From the NCBI GenBank assembly GCA_036496805.1, contig DASXKN010000026.1, forward strand, positions 310,001 through 374,000: a DNA stretch of 64,000 bases. The letters are read 5' to 3'. The position numbers and the translations under genes are program-made. The DNA comes from SZAS-103 sp036496805 (lineage in GTDB: Bacteria > Pseudomonadota > Gammaproteobacteria > Xanthomonadales > Xanthomonadaceae). This document shows, piece by piece, positions 1-7,748 of this stretch. Each line of letters opens with the position of its first letter. Position 1 is the stretch's first letter. The notes beneath the pieces were generated by a model. The model was not told the origin of the DNA. It saw nothing but the letters and a program-made list of their open reading frames with translations, and did not search any database.

Positions 1-1341
1 GACCAGCGGAAGCGCGTAACCGAAGTCGGAGACTGCATGCTCGTCGAGGCCGCCGCGCTGCAGGCCACGGGTCGGATCGAGCCACACCGTCTTGCCGGCG
101 ACGTGCGCGCGCACGATGACGTGGTCGAACGGCGCCGCCGATGGCGGCTGGTCGAGCGCCCAGTTGCCGCCGTTGCTCGCCACCAGCGCCGGCTCGGCGG
201 CGATGCCGAGGCGGCCGAGGATCGTCGCCAGCAACCGCGCCTTGTCCTTGCAGTCGCCCTCGCGCTTGTTCCAGACGTCGGCCGGTTCATTTGGACGATG
301 CGAGTTCTGGCCGATCTCGAGGCCGAAGTAGCGCACCTGGTCCTGCACCGCCTCGAGCGCGCGCACCGTGCGCGTTTCCGGATCGGGCAGTTTCGACCAC
401 TCGCCGATCAGGCGCTCGAGATCGTCGGGCAGCGGCTTGGGCGCGGGATACAGGCCGCGCGCCCAGGCGTCGATGTCCTTCCAGGAATGCTTCTGCGAGA
501 TCACCACCCGCGGCGCCGGAACGAACCAAGCCGGGTAATCGCCTTCGCCTGATATCGGCTTGAGGTCGTCCTGCTCGACGGTGACACTGCGGCCCGCGGC
601 CATGTCCTCGATGCGTTCGGCGGGGATGCGCGGATCGCGCTTGACCACCACGTCGGCGCCGGCATCGAACAGCACGCGCAGACGTTCGCGCTGGAGCGGA
701 TGCTGGAAGCCGAACACCGCATCGTCGGCATCGAGCCCGTCGAGCACCGGATTGGCGCCGTCGATCGTGTAGCTGATCCGCACCACGTCGCCGATGCGCA
801 CGTCCTCGAGCACGAGCAGGGCGGTCACCTCGCCGGTGGCCATGTCGGACTCGAAGCCGCTCTCGCGCCGCGCCAGGGTGATCGCCTCGGGCTTGAGGCG
901 GTTGCTCCAGTGGCCGTCGCGCAACACCTCGACGCGATGCAGGGTGAGTGTCTCGAAGTCGGGCAGGAAACCGATCTGGTACTTCGATGCGTTCGTGAGC
1001 ATCGCGGCGGTGATCGGCTGGTACATGTAGTCGTGGTATTCGACGTGCCGCTTCTGGCGGCGGTCGATCTGCACGTCCCACAGCCAGTTGCGCCAGATCG
1101 CGCCCTTGCCGTCGTCGCTGGCGGGTGCGGTCCAGTTGCCGGGATCACTGGCCACTTCCACCCACGTCGGCGGCGCCGCCACGTCGAACTGGTAACCGCC
1201 GGTGTGGAAGGTCTGCGCGCCCGCGTCAGGGATCCAGGCCATGCACAGCGCACACAGCAGCGCGCCCACCTGCCATTGCCATCCCCGACGCTCCGCCGGA
1301 ACGACCCCGCGCCTGCCGTGTCCCCTGCGCCCGTCCGCCAT
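1..1341 (-). CDS. DUF3857/transglutaminase-like exported protein (3' end beyond window)
   Basis: Open through 447 codons from an ATG at 1341 to the left edge, so the C-terminus is missing. Residues 1-42 look like a signal peptide: an Arg-rich start, a hydrophobic core LLCALCMAW, and an Ala-Gln junction. The next ~200 residues have the beta-rich character of DUF3857. After that comes a transglutaminase-like core with the motif GDCKDKA (Cys364), His407 in FDHVIV and Asp422 in WLDPTRG, which together give a complete Cys-His-Asp triad. Proteins of this architecture are exported and common in Proteobacteria and Bacteroidetes; their substrate is generally unknown. It is divergent from the TPR-sulfotransferase gene. 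The domain calls rest on motif recognition; a role in peptide or protein processing is inference. Confidence 0.85.
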   Translation of the reverse strand, partial: MADGRRGHGRRGVVPAERRGWQWQVGALLCALCMAWIPDAGAQTFHTGGYQFDVAAPPTWVEVASDPGNWTAPASDDGKGAIWRNWLWDVQIDRRQKRHVEYHDYMYQPITAAMLTNASKYQIGFLPDFETLTLHRVEVLRDGHWSNRLKPEAITLARRESGFESDMATGEVTALLVLEDVRIGDVVRISYTIDGANPVLDGLDADDAVFGFQHPLQRERLRVLFDAGADVVVKRDPRIPAERIEDMAAGRSVTVEQDDLKPISGEGDYPAWFVPAPRVVISQKHSWKDIDAWARGLYPAPKPLPDDLERLIGEWSKLPDPETRTVRALEAVQDQVRYFGLEIGQNSHRPNEPADVWNKREGDCKDKARLLATILGRLGIAAEPALVASNGGNWALDQPPSAAPFDHVIVRAHVAGKTVWLDPTRGLQRGGLDEHAVSDFGYALPLV

Positions 1342-1563
1342 GCGCACGACTTCAGTTTCCACGACCACTCCCGATGTCAGCGCCCGGCGCTCCAGCACTC
1401 GCACAGCTTACACAACCGCGGGCGGCCGAACGTGATGTCGTCATAACGCCGGGCCGGTGCCAGCGCCGGGTTATGATGCGCCGCCTCGCACATCGCGGCG
1501 ACAGCGGGCCCCCGCGTTCCGGCGTCGCCGGTCGTCCCCTGCCCCGAGGCAAGCCAAGCCGCG
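1342..1563. promoter_or_regulatory. Divergent intergenic region
   Basis: This 222-base region lies between two divergently transcribed genes and must hold both promoters. I see no clear -35/-10 pair and no operator-like dyad in it. Confidence 0.35.
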
Positions 1564-3786
1564 ATGACGTCCACGCTCCCTCCGATCGACCGACCCTTGC
1601 TGCGCGCCGCCCGCGCGGCCGTCGAACGCCGGGACGTCCAGCGCGCGGACGAGTTGTACCGGGAACATCTCGCCGGCGCCCGCGACGATGCCGTCGGCCT
1701 GGCCGAGTACGGCGGCTTCTGCCTGCGCACCGACCATGCCGGTGCGGCGCGCTACCTGCTGGCGAAAGCGGACGCCCTGCGGCCCGGCGATCCCGATTGC
1801 CTGGTCGACCTGGGCTATGCGCGGATCGAAGCGCCGGGCGCGCGCGAAACCTTCGCGGCCGCGCTCGCGCTGTCCCCGCGAGCGGCCCCGGCCCACTACG
1901 GGCTGGCCCTGTGTTTCGAGCGCGAGGGATCGTGGGCGCTGGCGGCGGCGTCATTCTCGCAGGCGCTCGCTTCGCAGGCCACGCGCGCCGACGCTTTCCC
2001 GATCCTGCTCAAGCTTGCCGCAGCCTGCCAACACGCCGGCGACGCGGCGGCGGCGGAGCGCCATTTCGCGCAGGCCACGGCCATCGCCCCGGACGATCCG
2101 GCGCTGCTGCTCGCCCACGCGCGCTTCCTGCGTGAAACCGGCGTGGCCGTGCGCGCGATGGCCCTGATCGATCGCTGCGCGCGGCAGGCACCGGGCGAAC
2201 CGCGCGTACTCCTCGAAAAGGCGCGCTGCCTGCGCGCGCTGGGCGACACCACGCAGGCGAAGCGTTGGCTCGAAGGACTCGAAACACTCGCGCCAGGCCT
2301 GCCTGAAACCCACGCCGAATACGGGCAATGCCTGTCGGCGGTCGGCGAACGCGCGCAGCGCGAACGGCACTGGATCGCGGCCATCGACACCTGGACGAAG
2401 GCCGGCGACTTCGCTTCCGCGCAGGCGCTGCTCGAGCGCCTGCTCGACGAGGATCCCGCCAGCGCGGCCGGCTGGCATTCGCGCGGCCGGCTCGAAAACG
2501 CGCGCAACCGCATCGATGCGGCCGAGGCGGCCTGGCGCAGGGCGATCGACTGCGATCCGGGCAGGCTCGACGCACGCGCCAGCCTCGCCCTGCTGCTGGA
2601 GGGCGGCAATCGTCTTGCCGAAGCCGAGGTGGTGGCGCAGGACGCGCTGCGCCATGCCGGCGAAGGACAACCGCAGGACGCCCTCGCGGAAGTGCACCTG
2701 GTCCTGTGCAGGCTGGCGCGGCGACGCAAGGACATCGCGCGCGGGCTCGATCATCTCGCGTGCATCGACGCGCTCGCTCGCAACGATGCGCAGCGCATGC
2801 ACGCGGGCTTCGAGCGCGGCAAGCTGCTCGACATGCAAGGCGATGCCGCCGGTGCGATCGCCGCGTTCGCGCTCGCCAACCGGCTCGCGCTGGCGCCGTG
2901 GCAACGCGCCAACCCCGGCCGCAACAAGGCGCTTGCCGGCGTCGAATACATGCTCGGCCTCGCCAGCGAGGGCTGGCTGCGGCCGTGGCGGCCGATCGCG
3001 GCGCCGCCGCAACACCGCGACCTCGCCTTCCTGATCGGCTTCCCGCGCTCGGGCACCACCCTGCTCAACCAGGTGCTCGACACCCATCCGGCGATCCACA
3101 CGATCGAGGAGAAGCCGACCGTCCAGGACATCATGGACGCGGTGCGGGACATGCCATCGGGCTATCCGCGCGCGCTCGCCGACCTCGACGCCTTCGATGT
3201 CGGCTACCTGCGCGAGGCCTACGAGCGCGCGGTCGCGGCACACGGCGATGGCGACAGCTCGCTGCTGCTGCTCGACAAGTTCCCGATGTACACCACGCTG
3301 GCCGCGCTGCTGCACCGCGTGTTTCCGCAGGCGCGCTTCGTGTTCGCGCTGCGCCATCCCTGCGACGTGGTGCTGAGCTGCTTCATGCAGGATTTCGGGC
3401 TCAACAACACCATGGCGAACTTCTGCACGCTCGCCGACGCGGTCGCGCTCTACGTCCGCACGATGGAGTTGTGGCAGCTCTATCGCGAGCAACTGCCGCT
3501 GTGCGTCCATACCATCCGCTACGAGGACGTGGTCGACGACTTCGACGGCCAGGTGCGCGCGCTGTGCGCTTTCCTCGGCGTGGAATGGCAGGACGGCCTG
3601 CGCGACTTCTCCGCGAACGCGCTCGCACGCGGGCGCATCGACACGCCCAGCTACGAACAGGTCAGCCGGCCGCTCTACCGCGAGGCGCGCTACCGCTGGG
3701 AGCGCTACCGCGAGTTCCTGGAACCGCACCTGCCGGCGCTGCAGCCGTGGATCGAGCGCTACGGCTACACGCGCGACAAGGGCTGA
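1564..3786 (+). CDS. TPR-repeat sulfotransferase family protein
   Basis: A 740-residue protein in two halves. Residues ~10-470 are Ala/Leu-rich helical repeats with TPR spacing. Residues ~485-740 form a sulfotransferase domain: the 5'-phosphosulfate-binding loop GFPRSGTTLL lies at 492-501 and the 3'-phosphate-binding segment RHPCDVVLS near 596. Enzymes of this fold move sulfate from PAPS to an acceptor; TPR-sulfotransferase fusions are frequent in Proteobacteria and their acceptors are mostly unknown. There is no signal peptide or membrane segment, so a cytoplasmic location is likely. The gene is not in an operon: it converges on the HAD phosphatase gene, with only 15 bases between the two stops. 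The ATG at 1564 is the first one in the open frame. Confidence 0.88.
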   Translation: MTSTLPPIDRPLLRAARAAVERRDVQRADELYREHLAGARDDAVGLAEYGGFCLRTDHAGAARYLLAKADALRPGDPDCLVDLGYARIEAPGARETFAAALALSPRAAPAHYGLALCFEREGSWALAAASFSQALASQATRADAFPILLKLAAACQHAGDAAAAERHFAQATAIAPDDPALLLAHARFLRETGVAVRAMALIDRCARQAPGEPRVLLEKARCLRALGDTTQAKRWLEGLETLAPGLPETHAEYGQCLSAVGERAQRERHWIAAIDTWTKAGDFASAQALLERLLDEDPASAAGWHSRGRLENARNRIDAAEAAWRRAIDCDPGRLDARASLALLLEGGNRLAEAEVVAQDALRHAGEGQPQDALAEVHLVLCRLARRRKDIARGLDHLACIDALARNDAQRMHAGFERGKLLDMQGDAAGAIAAFALANRLALAPWQRANPGRNKALAGVEYMLGLASEGWLRPWRPIAAPPQHRDLAFLIGFPRSGTTLLNQVLDTHPAIHTIEEKPTVQDIMDAVRDMPSGYPRALADLDAFDVGYLREAYERAVAAHGDGDSSLLLLDKFPMYTTLAALLHRVFPQARFVFALRHPCDVVLSCFMQDFGLNNTMANFCTLADAVALYVRTMELWQLYREQLPLCVHTIRYEDVVDDFDGQVRALCAFLGVEWQDGLRDFSANALARGRIDTPSYEQVSRPLYREARYRWERYREFLEPHLPALQPWIERYGYTRDKG

Positions 3787-3801
3787 GCCGTCGCGGAATC
3801 G

Positions 3802-4452
3802 TCAGGTAGCCGCGGGCTCGCTCGCGAACAGGCCGGCCAGCAGGGAGGGCCGCTCGCACAGCACGCTCGCCCCGCGCAGCTCGTCGGCGTCGCCGAAACC
3901 CCACAGCGCGGCCACCGAACGCATGCCGTGATGGCGCGCGCCATCGATGTCCATGTGGCGGTCGCCGATCATCCAGCATTGCGATGGCGCGACCCGCAGC
4001 CGTTCGAGCGCGACCGCGATCAGCTCGGGCTTCTCGCCGATGCGGCCGTCAAAGCTCGCACCCGAAACGGTCTCGAACAACGCGCCGAACGGCAGGTGCG
4101 CGACGATCCGCTCGGCGTGCGGCTGGTTCTTCGCGGTGACGACCGCTAGGCGATGGCCGGCGGCGTGCAGGGCGCGCAGGGACGGCTCGATGCCGGGATA
4201 GATCGTGTGCTCGGACCAGCCGATTTCGTCGAAGCGCTCGCGATACAGCTCGACCGCGCGCTCGGTACGCGCGTCATCGCCGAGCAGCGGCCCGAAGCTC
4301 GCGCGCAGCGGCGGCCCGATCCAGCGCCGCAGCGCATCGGCGCCCGGAGCCGGCTCGCCGAGCTTCTCCATCGCATGGACCACGCAGCGGCCGATCCCGA
4401 CCGCCGAATCGATCAGGGTGCCGTCGAGGTCGAACAGCAGCGTGTCAGGCAT
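3802..4452 (-). CDS. HAD-superfamily phosphatase (Gph-like)
   Basis: A 216-residue HAD hydrolase of the phosphoglycolate phosphatase-like group. Motif I is DLDGTLIDS (Asp8 nucleophile, Asp10 acid/base), motif II is AVVTAKN, the motif III Lys sits in GEKPEL, and motif IV is GDRHMDIDGA. All catalytic residues are present. The ATG overlaps the 3' end of pgk by 8 bases, so translation is probably coupled to the glycolytic gene upstream. Substrate cannot be read from the sequence; 2-phosphoglycolate or another small phosphoester are plausible. Confidence 0.88.
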   Translation of the reverse strand: MPDTLLFDLDGTLIDSAVGIGRCVVHAMEKLGEPAPGADALRRWIGPPLRASFGPLLGDDARTERAVELYRERFDEIGWSEHTIYPGIEPSLRALHAAGHRLAVVTAKNQPHAERIVAHLPFGALFETVSGASFDGRIGEKPELIAVALERLRVAPSQCWMIGDRHMDIDGARHHGMRSVAALWGFGDADELRGASVLCERPSLLAGLFASEPAAT

Positions 4453-5683
4453 CCCGGGCGCCGCCGGCGGCCGCAGGCGGAGACGGCGGAACCGGCGGAC
4501 CCTCGGGACTCGTCGCGCGTTCTTCCAGCGCAGCGACCGCGGGCAGCTTCTTGCCTTCGAGGAATTCGAGGAAGGCGCCGCCGCCGGTCGAGATGTACGA
4601 GACCTTGTCGGCGATGTCGTACTTGTCCACCGCGGCCAGGGTGTCGCCGCCGCCGGCGATCGAGAACGCCTTCGAATCGGCGATCGCGCGCGCGAGCGTT
4701 TCGGTGCCCTTGCCGAAGGCGTCGAACTCGAACACGCCGACCGGGCCGTTCCAGACCACGGTGCCAGCGTCGCGGATCATCGCCGCGTAGCGCGCGGCGG
4801 TCTCCGGGCCGATGTCGAGGATCATGTCGTCGTCGCTCACGTCAGCCACTTTCTTGATGGTGGCGGGCGCGTCGGCGGCGAAGGTCGGCGCGACCACGAC
4901 ATCGGTCGGCACCGGGATCTCCGCGCCGCGCGCCTTCGCGTCGGCCATGATCGCCTTCGCGGTGTCGAGCAGGTCGCGTTCGCACAGCGACTTGCCGACC
5001 GGGAAACGCTGCGCGGCGAGAAAGGTGTTGGCGATGCCGCCGCCGACGATGAGCTGGTCGACCTTGCCGACCAGGTTGCTCAGCAATTCGAGCTTGGTCG
5101 ATACCTTCGATCCGGCAACGATCGCCAGCAGCGGCCGCGCCGGCTGGTCGAGCGCCTGCCCGAGCGCATCGAGCTCGGCCATCAGCAGCGGGCCACCGCA
5201 GGCAATCGGCGCGTAGCGGATCACGCCGTGGGTGGAAGCCTGCGCGCGGTGCGCGGTGCCGAAAGCGTCCATCACGAACACGTCGCACAGCGCGGCGTAC
5301 TTCCTCGACAGGGCCTCGTCGTCCTTGCCCTCGCCGACATTCATGCGGCAATTCTCGAGCAGGGCCAGGCTGCCGGCCGGCACGTCCACGCCCCCGACCC
5401 AGTCCTTCAGCAGCGGCACGTCGACGCCGAGCAGTTCCGACAGCCGCGCCGCCACCGGGGCCAGCGAATCGGCCGCGCTCCACGCGCCTTCCTTCGGCCG
5501 CCCGAGGTGCGAGGTGACCAGCACGGTCGCGCCATTGGCCAGCGCCAGCTTGATCGTCGGCAGCGAGGCGGTGATGCGTTGCCCGGAGGTGATGCGACCG
5601 TTGTCGAGCGGCACGTTCAGATCCTGCCGGATCAGGACGCGCTTGCCCTTCAGATCGAGGTCGGTCATGCGCAGGACGGTCAT
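4445..5683 (-). CDS. pgk: Phosphoglycerate kinase
   Basis: Catalyses reversible phosphate transfer between 1,3-bisphosphoglycerate and ADP in glycolysis. The 412-residue product carries the family N-terminus (KRVLIRQDLNVPLDNG), the substrate-loop VLVTSHLGRP, and the C-terminal nucleotide-binding signature GGGDTLAAVDKY. It is ~20 residues longer than most bacterial enzymes: after the conserved GGGAFLEFLEGKKLP segment there is a Pro/Ala/Gly-rich tail that runs into the downstream HAD gene. The tail probably arose by loss of the normal stop. gap is also in this window but ~22 kb away, so the two are not one operon here. Confidence 0.97.
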   Translation of the reverse strand: MTVLRMTDLDLKGKRVLIRQDLNVPLDNGRITSGQRITASLPTIKLALANGATVLVTSHLGRPKEGAWSAADSLAPVAARLSELLGVDVPLLKDWVGGVDVPAGSLALLENCRMNVGEGKDDEALSRKYAALCDVFVMDAFGTAHRAQASTHGVIRYAPIACGGPLLMAELDALGQALDQPARPLLAIVAGSKVSTKLELLSNLVGKVDQLIVGGGIANTFLAAQRFPVGKSLCERDLLDTAKAIMADAKARGAEIPVPTDVVVAPTFAADAPATIKKVADVSDDDMILDIGPETAARYAAMIRDAGTVVWNGPVGVFEFDAFGKGTETLARAIADSKAFSIAGGGDTLAAVDKYDIADKVSYISTGGGAFLEFLEGKKLPAVAALEERATSPEGPPVPPSPPAAAGGARDA

Positions 5684-5802
5684 CTTTTTCCCTTAACAGC
5701 ACGGCGTGTGAGGCGTACATTGTCGGTGCTGAACAGGTCGCTGACAAACCTTGACACCCGGTCCGCCCGGCCTGCCCGTCCGGACCGCCGCGAGGACGCC
5801 CC

Positions 5803-6522
5803 ATGTCCGACAACGGTCCTTCCACCGCGGTCTCCTCGACCGCCGCCCCCGGCGGCAGCAGCAAACTGTTCGATGCCCTGCTGATCGGGCTGCCCGACGC
5901 GGTCACCAGCCTGTGGTGCCTGTGGGTGTGGATGCATCCGCTGACGCTCGGCCCGGAGGCGGTCAAGTGCGTCGTGCTGATGATGCTGATGGAGTTCATC
6001 CTCCTCAACGCGACCGGATTCTTCACCGCCATTCCCTTCCTGCTCGACCTCGGCCGTGGCATCCGCATCGGCATGATCCTCGGGCTGTGCCTGGTGTACC
6101 TGGCGCTGATCGCCGCGTTCGCGGCGCAGTTCCACGCGGTCTGGCCCTACTTCACCTTCGGCTGGATGGTCGCCGGCAAGCTCGTCTGGATCGTGCGCAA
6201 CCGCAGGGTCTGCGATGCCGAACAGATGTGGCTGATGGGCACCTGGGCGGTGTCGGTGGTGGCCTATCTCGGGGCGGTCGGCATCGGCGCAACCCAGGCC
6301 ATGCCGCGCCTGGGCATCACGCCGGAGATCGTGCCCCTGCTGCACCTGCCCGGTGGCGGCGAGTGGATCGACACGCCGGAGAAGGCGGTCGCCTCGGCGG
6401 TGATGTATTTCGCCGCCGTGGCCCTGTTCAAGTGGCTCTATGTCGCGGTCCGCAAGAACCAGCCGGAACGCGCCCCGGCGGTCGCCGACGGCGAAGCGGA
6501 ATCGTTCGGTCCCGCCGTCTGA
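5803..6522 (+). CDS. Uncharacterised integral membrane protein
   Basis: A 239-residue protein I do not recognise. After a ~20-residue polar Ser/Ala/Gly-rich N-terminus there are about six hydrophobic segments (near residues 25-45, 55-72, 77-100, 107-122, 140-160 and 200-217). The C-terminal tail is charged and presumably cytoplasmic. The ATG at 5803 follows a GAGGA-type ribosome-binding site. The gene is divergent from pgk across a 119-base gap that contains the promoters of both. Nothing in its surroundings gives a function. Confidence 0.75.
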   Translation: MSDNGPSTAVSSTAAPGGSSKLFDALLIGLPDAVTSLWCLWVWMHPLTLGPEAVKCVVLMMLMEFILLNATGFFTAIPFLLDLGRGIRIGMILGLCLVYLALIAAFAAQFHAVWPYFTFGWMVAGKLVWIVRNRRVCDAEQMWLMGTWAVSVVAYLGAVGIGATQAMPRLGITPEIVPLLHLPGGGEWIDTPEKAVASAVMYFAAVALFKWLYVAVRKNQPERAPAVADGEAESFGPAV

Positions 6523-6541
6523 GGAAGGGTTGCGCGCGGCG

Positions 6542-6664
6542 TCAATGCACGCCGACCGCGTTCCATGCCCATGCCACCGCCTGGTAGTTGCGCGAGGTCG
6601 TGCCGTACAGGTCCGCGGCCGTGCTGAGCGTCGCCGCGCGCGCGTGTGCGGTTTCATCGGGGTT
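6542..6664 (-). pseudogene. 3' remnant of an M4 (thermolysin-like) metallopeptidase gene
   Basis: On the minus strand a frame with no start codon encodes ~38 residues ending in ...AADLYGTTSRNYQAVAWAW NAVGVH and a TGA at 6544-6542. This is the typical C-terminal end of secreted M4 metallopeptidases (an ALYG...YQAV..AW.AVGV pattern). In frame, a TGA lies just upstream, inside a short direct repeat of CGATGAAACC, so no catalytic part survives. It looks like the stub left after deletion of a protease gene. No start and no ribosome-binding site. Confidence 0.6.
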
Positions 6665-6747
6665 TCATCGGGTCGTGATGAGGGTGCGGACGCTGGCTGC
6701 GTCCCGTGTCGATGCAGCCAGTCTGCGAACGCGGATGCGCGGCATCA

Positions 6748-6764
6748 CCCCCCATGGCGGGGGG
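6748..6764. promoter_or_regulatory. C6-N5-G6 inverted repeat, possible operator
   Basis: Six C, five bases (ATGGC), six G form a perfect dyad 59 bases upstream of the small TPR gene. A dyad of the same design with the same 5-base spacer lies at 14179-14196, between the autotransporter and LuxR-type regulator genes. The position suits an activator site. Regulators of the MalT group are known to bind G-rich boxes, but assigning this site to the regulator at 14427 is inference. Confidence 0.4.
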
Positions 6765-6823
6765 CGACGCGGCGGTCGCGCGACTGTTCAACTGGATTTC
6801 CGTCAGCCATCCGCGAGGCCCGC

Positions 6824-7282
6824 ATGTCCGTCGATTCCGACCACGCCACGCTGTGGCAGCAGGCCTGCGAGCACTTCGCCGCGCAACGCCATGCGGACGC
6901 GGAGGCATGCTGCCGACGGCTGATCGTGATCGCACCCGAACGCCCGCTCGCATGGGCGATGCTCGCGCGACTGAGCCTGCTGCGCGGCCGACCGGAGGAG
7001 GCCTCGCGCCTGGCGATCGAAGCCGGAACCAGGAGCGCTGGAGCGCCGTGGCAGGAAGCGATCGCGGCCGGCATCGTCCTGCTCGACATGGGCGAGAAAG
7101 CCATCGCGCGCGAACTGTTCTCGCTGGTCGATCCGCGCGACGTGACCAGCCACGCAACGCTGCACGAGCTGGCGCGCTGCCACGACGCACTCGGCGACGC
7201 CGCGGGTGCGCGTCATTGCCTCGATCTCGCGCAATCGCTCCCGCACAGGTCGACGACACCACGGATGCCGACCCATGCCTGA
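6824..7282 (+). CDS. Small TPR-like protein
   Basis: 152 residues of helical repeats: segments such as LWQQACEHFAAQRHADAEAC, LAWAMLARLSLLRGRPEEA and ATLHELARCHDALGDAAGA have the TPR consensus of small and large residues. It resembles the TPR half of the sulfotransferase protein at 1564-3786, but there is no catalytic domain and the last ~15 residues (HRSTTPRMPTHA) are not repeat-like. It may therefore be the surviving 5' part of a larger gene, or a free-standing TPR adaptor. The ATG at 6824 was chosen because repeat-like sequence begins right after it. The next 460 bases contain only decayed sequence. Confidence 0.6.
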   Translation: MSVDSDHATLWQQACEHFAAQRHADAEACCRRLIVIAPERPLAWAMLARLSLLRGRPEEASRLAIEAGTRSAGAPWQEAIAAGIVLLDMGEKAIARELFSLVDPRDVTSHATLHELARCHDALGDAAGARHCLDLAQSLPHRSTTPRMPTHA

Positions 7283-7748
7283 GCGCAAGGTCGGCGCTAC
7301 GACCCATCGCCGCGCTCACCAGTCGAAGCCGTAGCCGAGCGCGACCGAAGTTGTCGCCGTCGGTGACCGCGCCCGTCAGCGTGAGCGTCGCGCCGTCGCC
7401 GAAGGCATGCCGGCAGGCCGCCGACAACGCACTGCGACCATTCTGCAAGCCGGTGCCGAAGGCCATGCGATTGGTCTTGCGCACGCCGGCCGCACTAGCG
7501 GTCGCGACCGCGATCGCCGACTGCATCGCGCCGCTGCGATCGATGCTCGCCCGCATGCGGTCGAAGCGCTGGTTCACGACCTCGCCGAAATCGCAGGTGC
7601 CCACGAGCGTGGCTCGCGTAGCCGATCGCGGCAGAACTGAGTTGCCCGCGAATGAACCACTCGCACGGCTGAAGGAAGCGTGGTTCGCCTGTTTCGACCG
7701 TTGCGGCGCCTTGTCGGCGCTTTCAAGCCATCCCGTTCAACTCTGTTT
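7283..7748. other. Decayed intergenic stretch
   Basis: Contains the YadA-anchor remnant (7316-7604). The remaining ~140 bases toward the TIGR03032-type gene show no gene, repeat or terminator that I can recognise. Confidence 0.5.
7316..7604 (-). pseudogene. Frameshifted remnant of a YadA-like trimeric autotransporter anchor
   Basis: The minus strand encodes FGEVVNQRFDRMRASIDRSG, then AMQSAIAVATASA, KTNRMAFGTGLQNGRSALS and RHAFGDGATLTLTGAVTDGD. This is the order of the YadA C-terminal membrane anchor: a coiled-coil end followed by four beta strands. The last strand is out of frame. Removing one base in the GACAACTTCGG stretch (about 7347-7352) restores DNSVALGYGFDW followed by TGA at 7318-7316, the expected anchor end. 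No passenger, signal peptide or start codon precedes it. It is a dead 3' end of a trimeric adhesin gene, unrelated in type to the monomeric autotransporter 2 kb away. Confidence 0.72.

Larger units (their letters stand above)
6523..6823. other. Gene-poor stretch with peptidase stub and G/C dyad
   Basis: Besides the M4 remnant this 301-base stretch holds a perfect C6-ATGGC-G6 dyad (6748-6764), 59 bases before the next start codon. Nothing else is recognisable. Confidence 0.5.
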
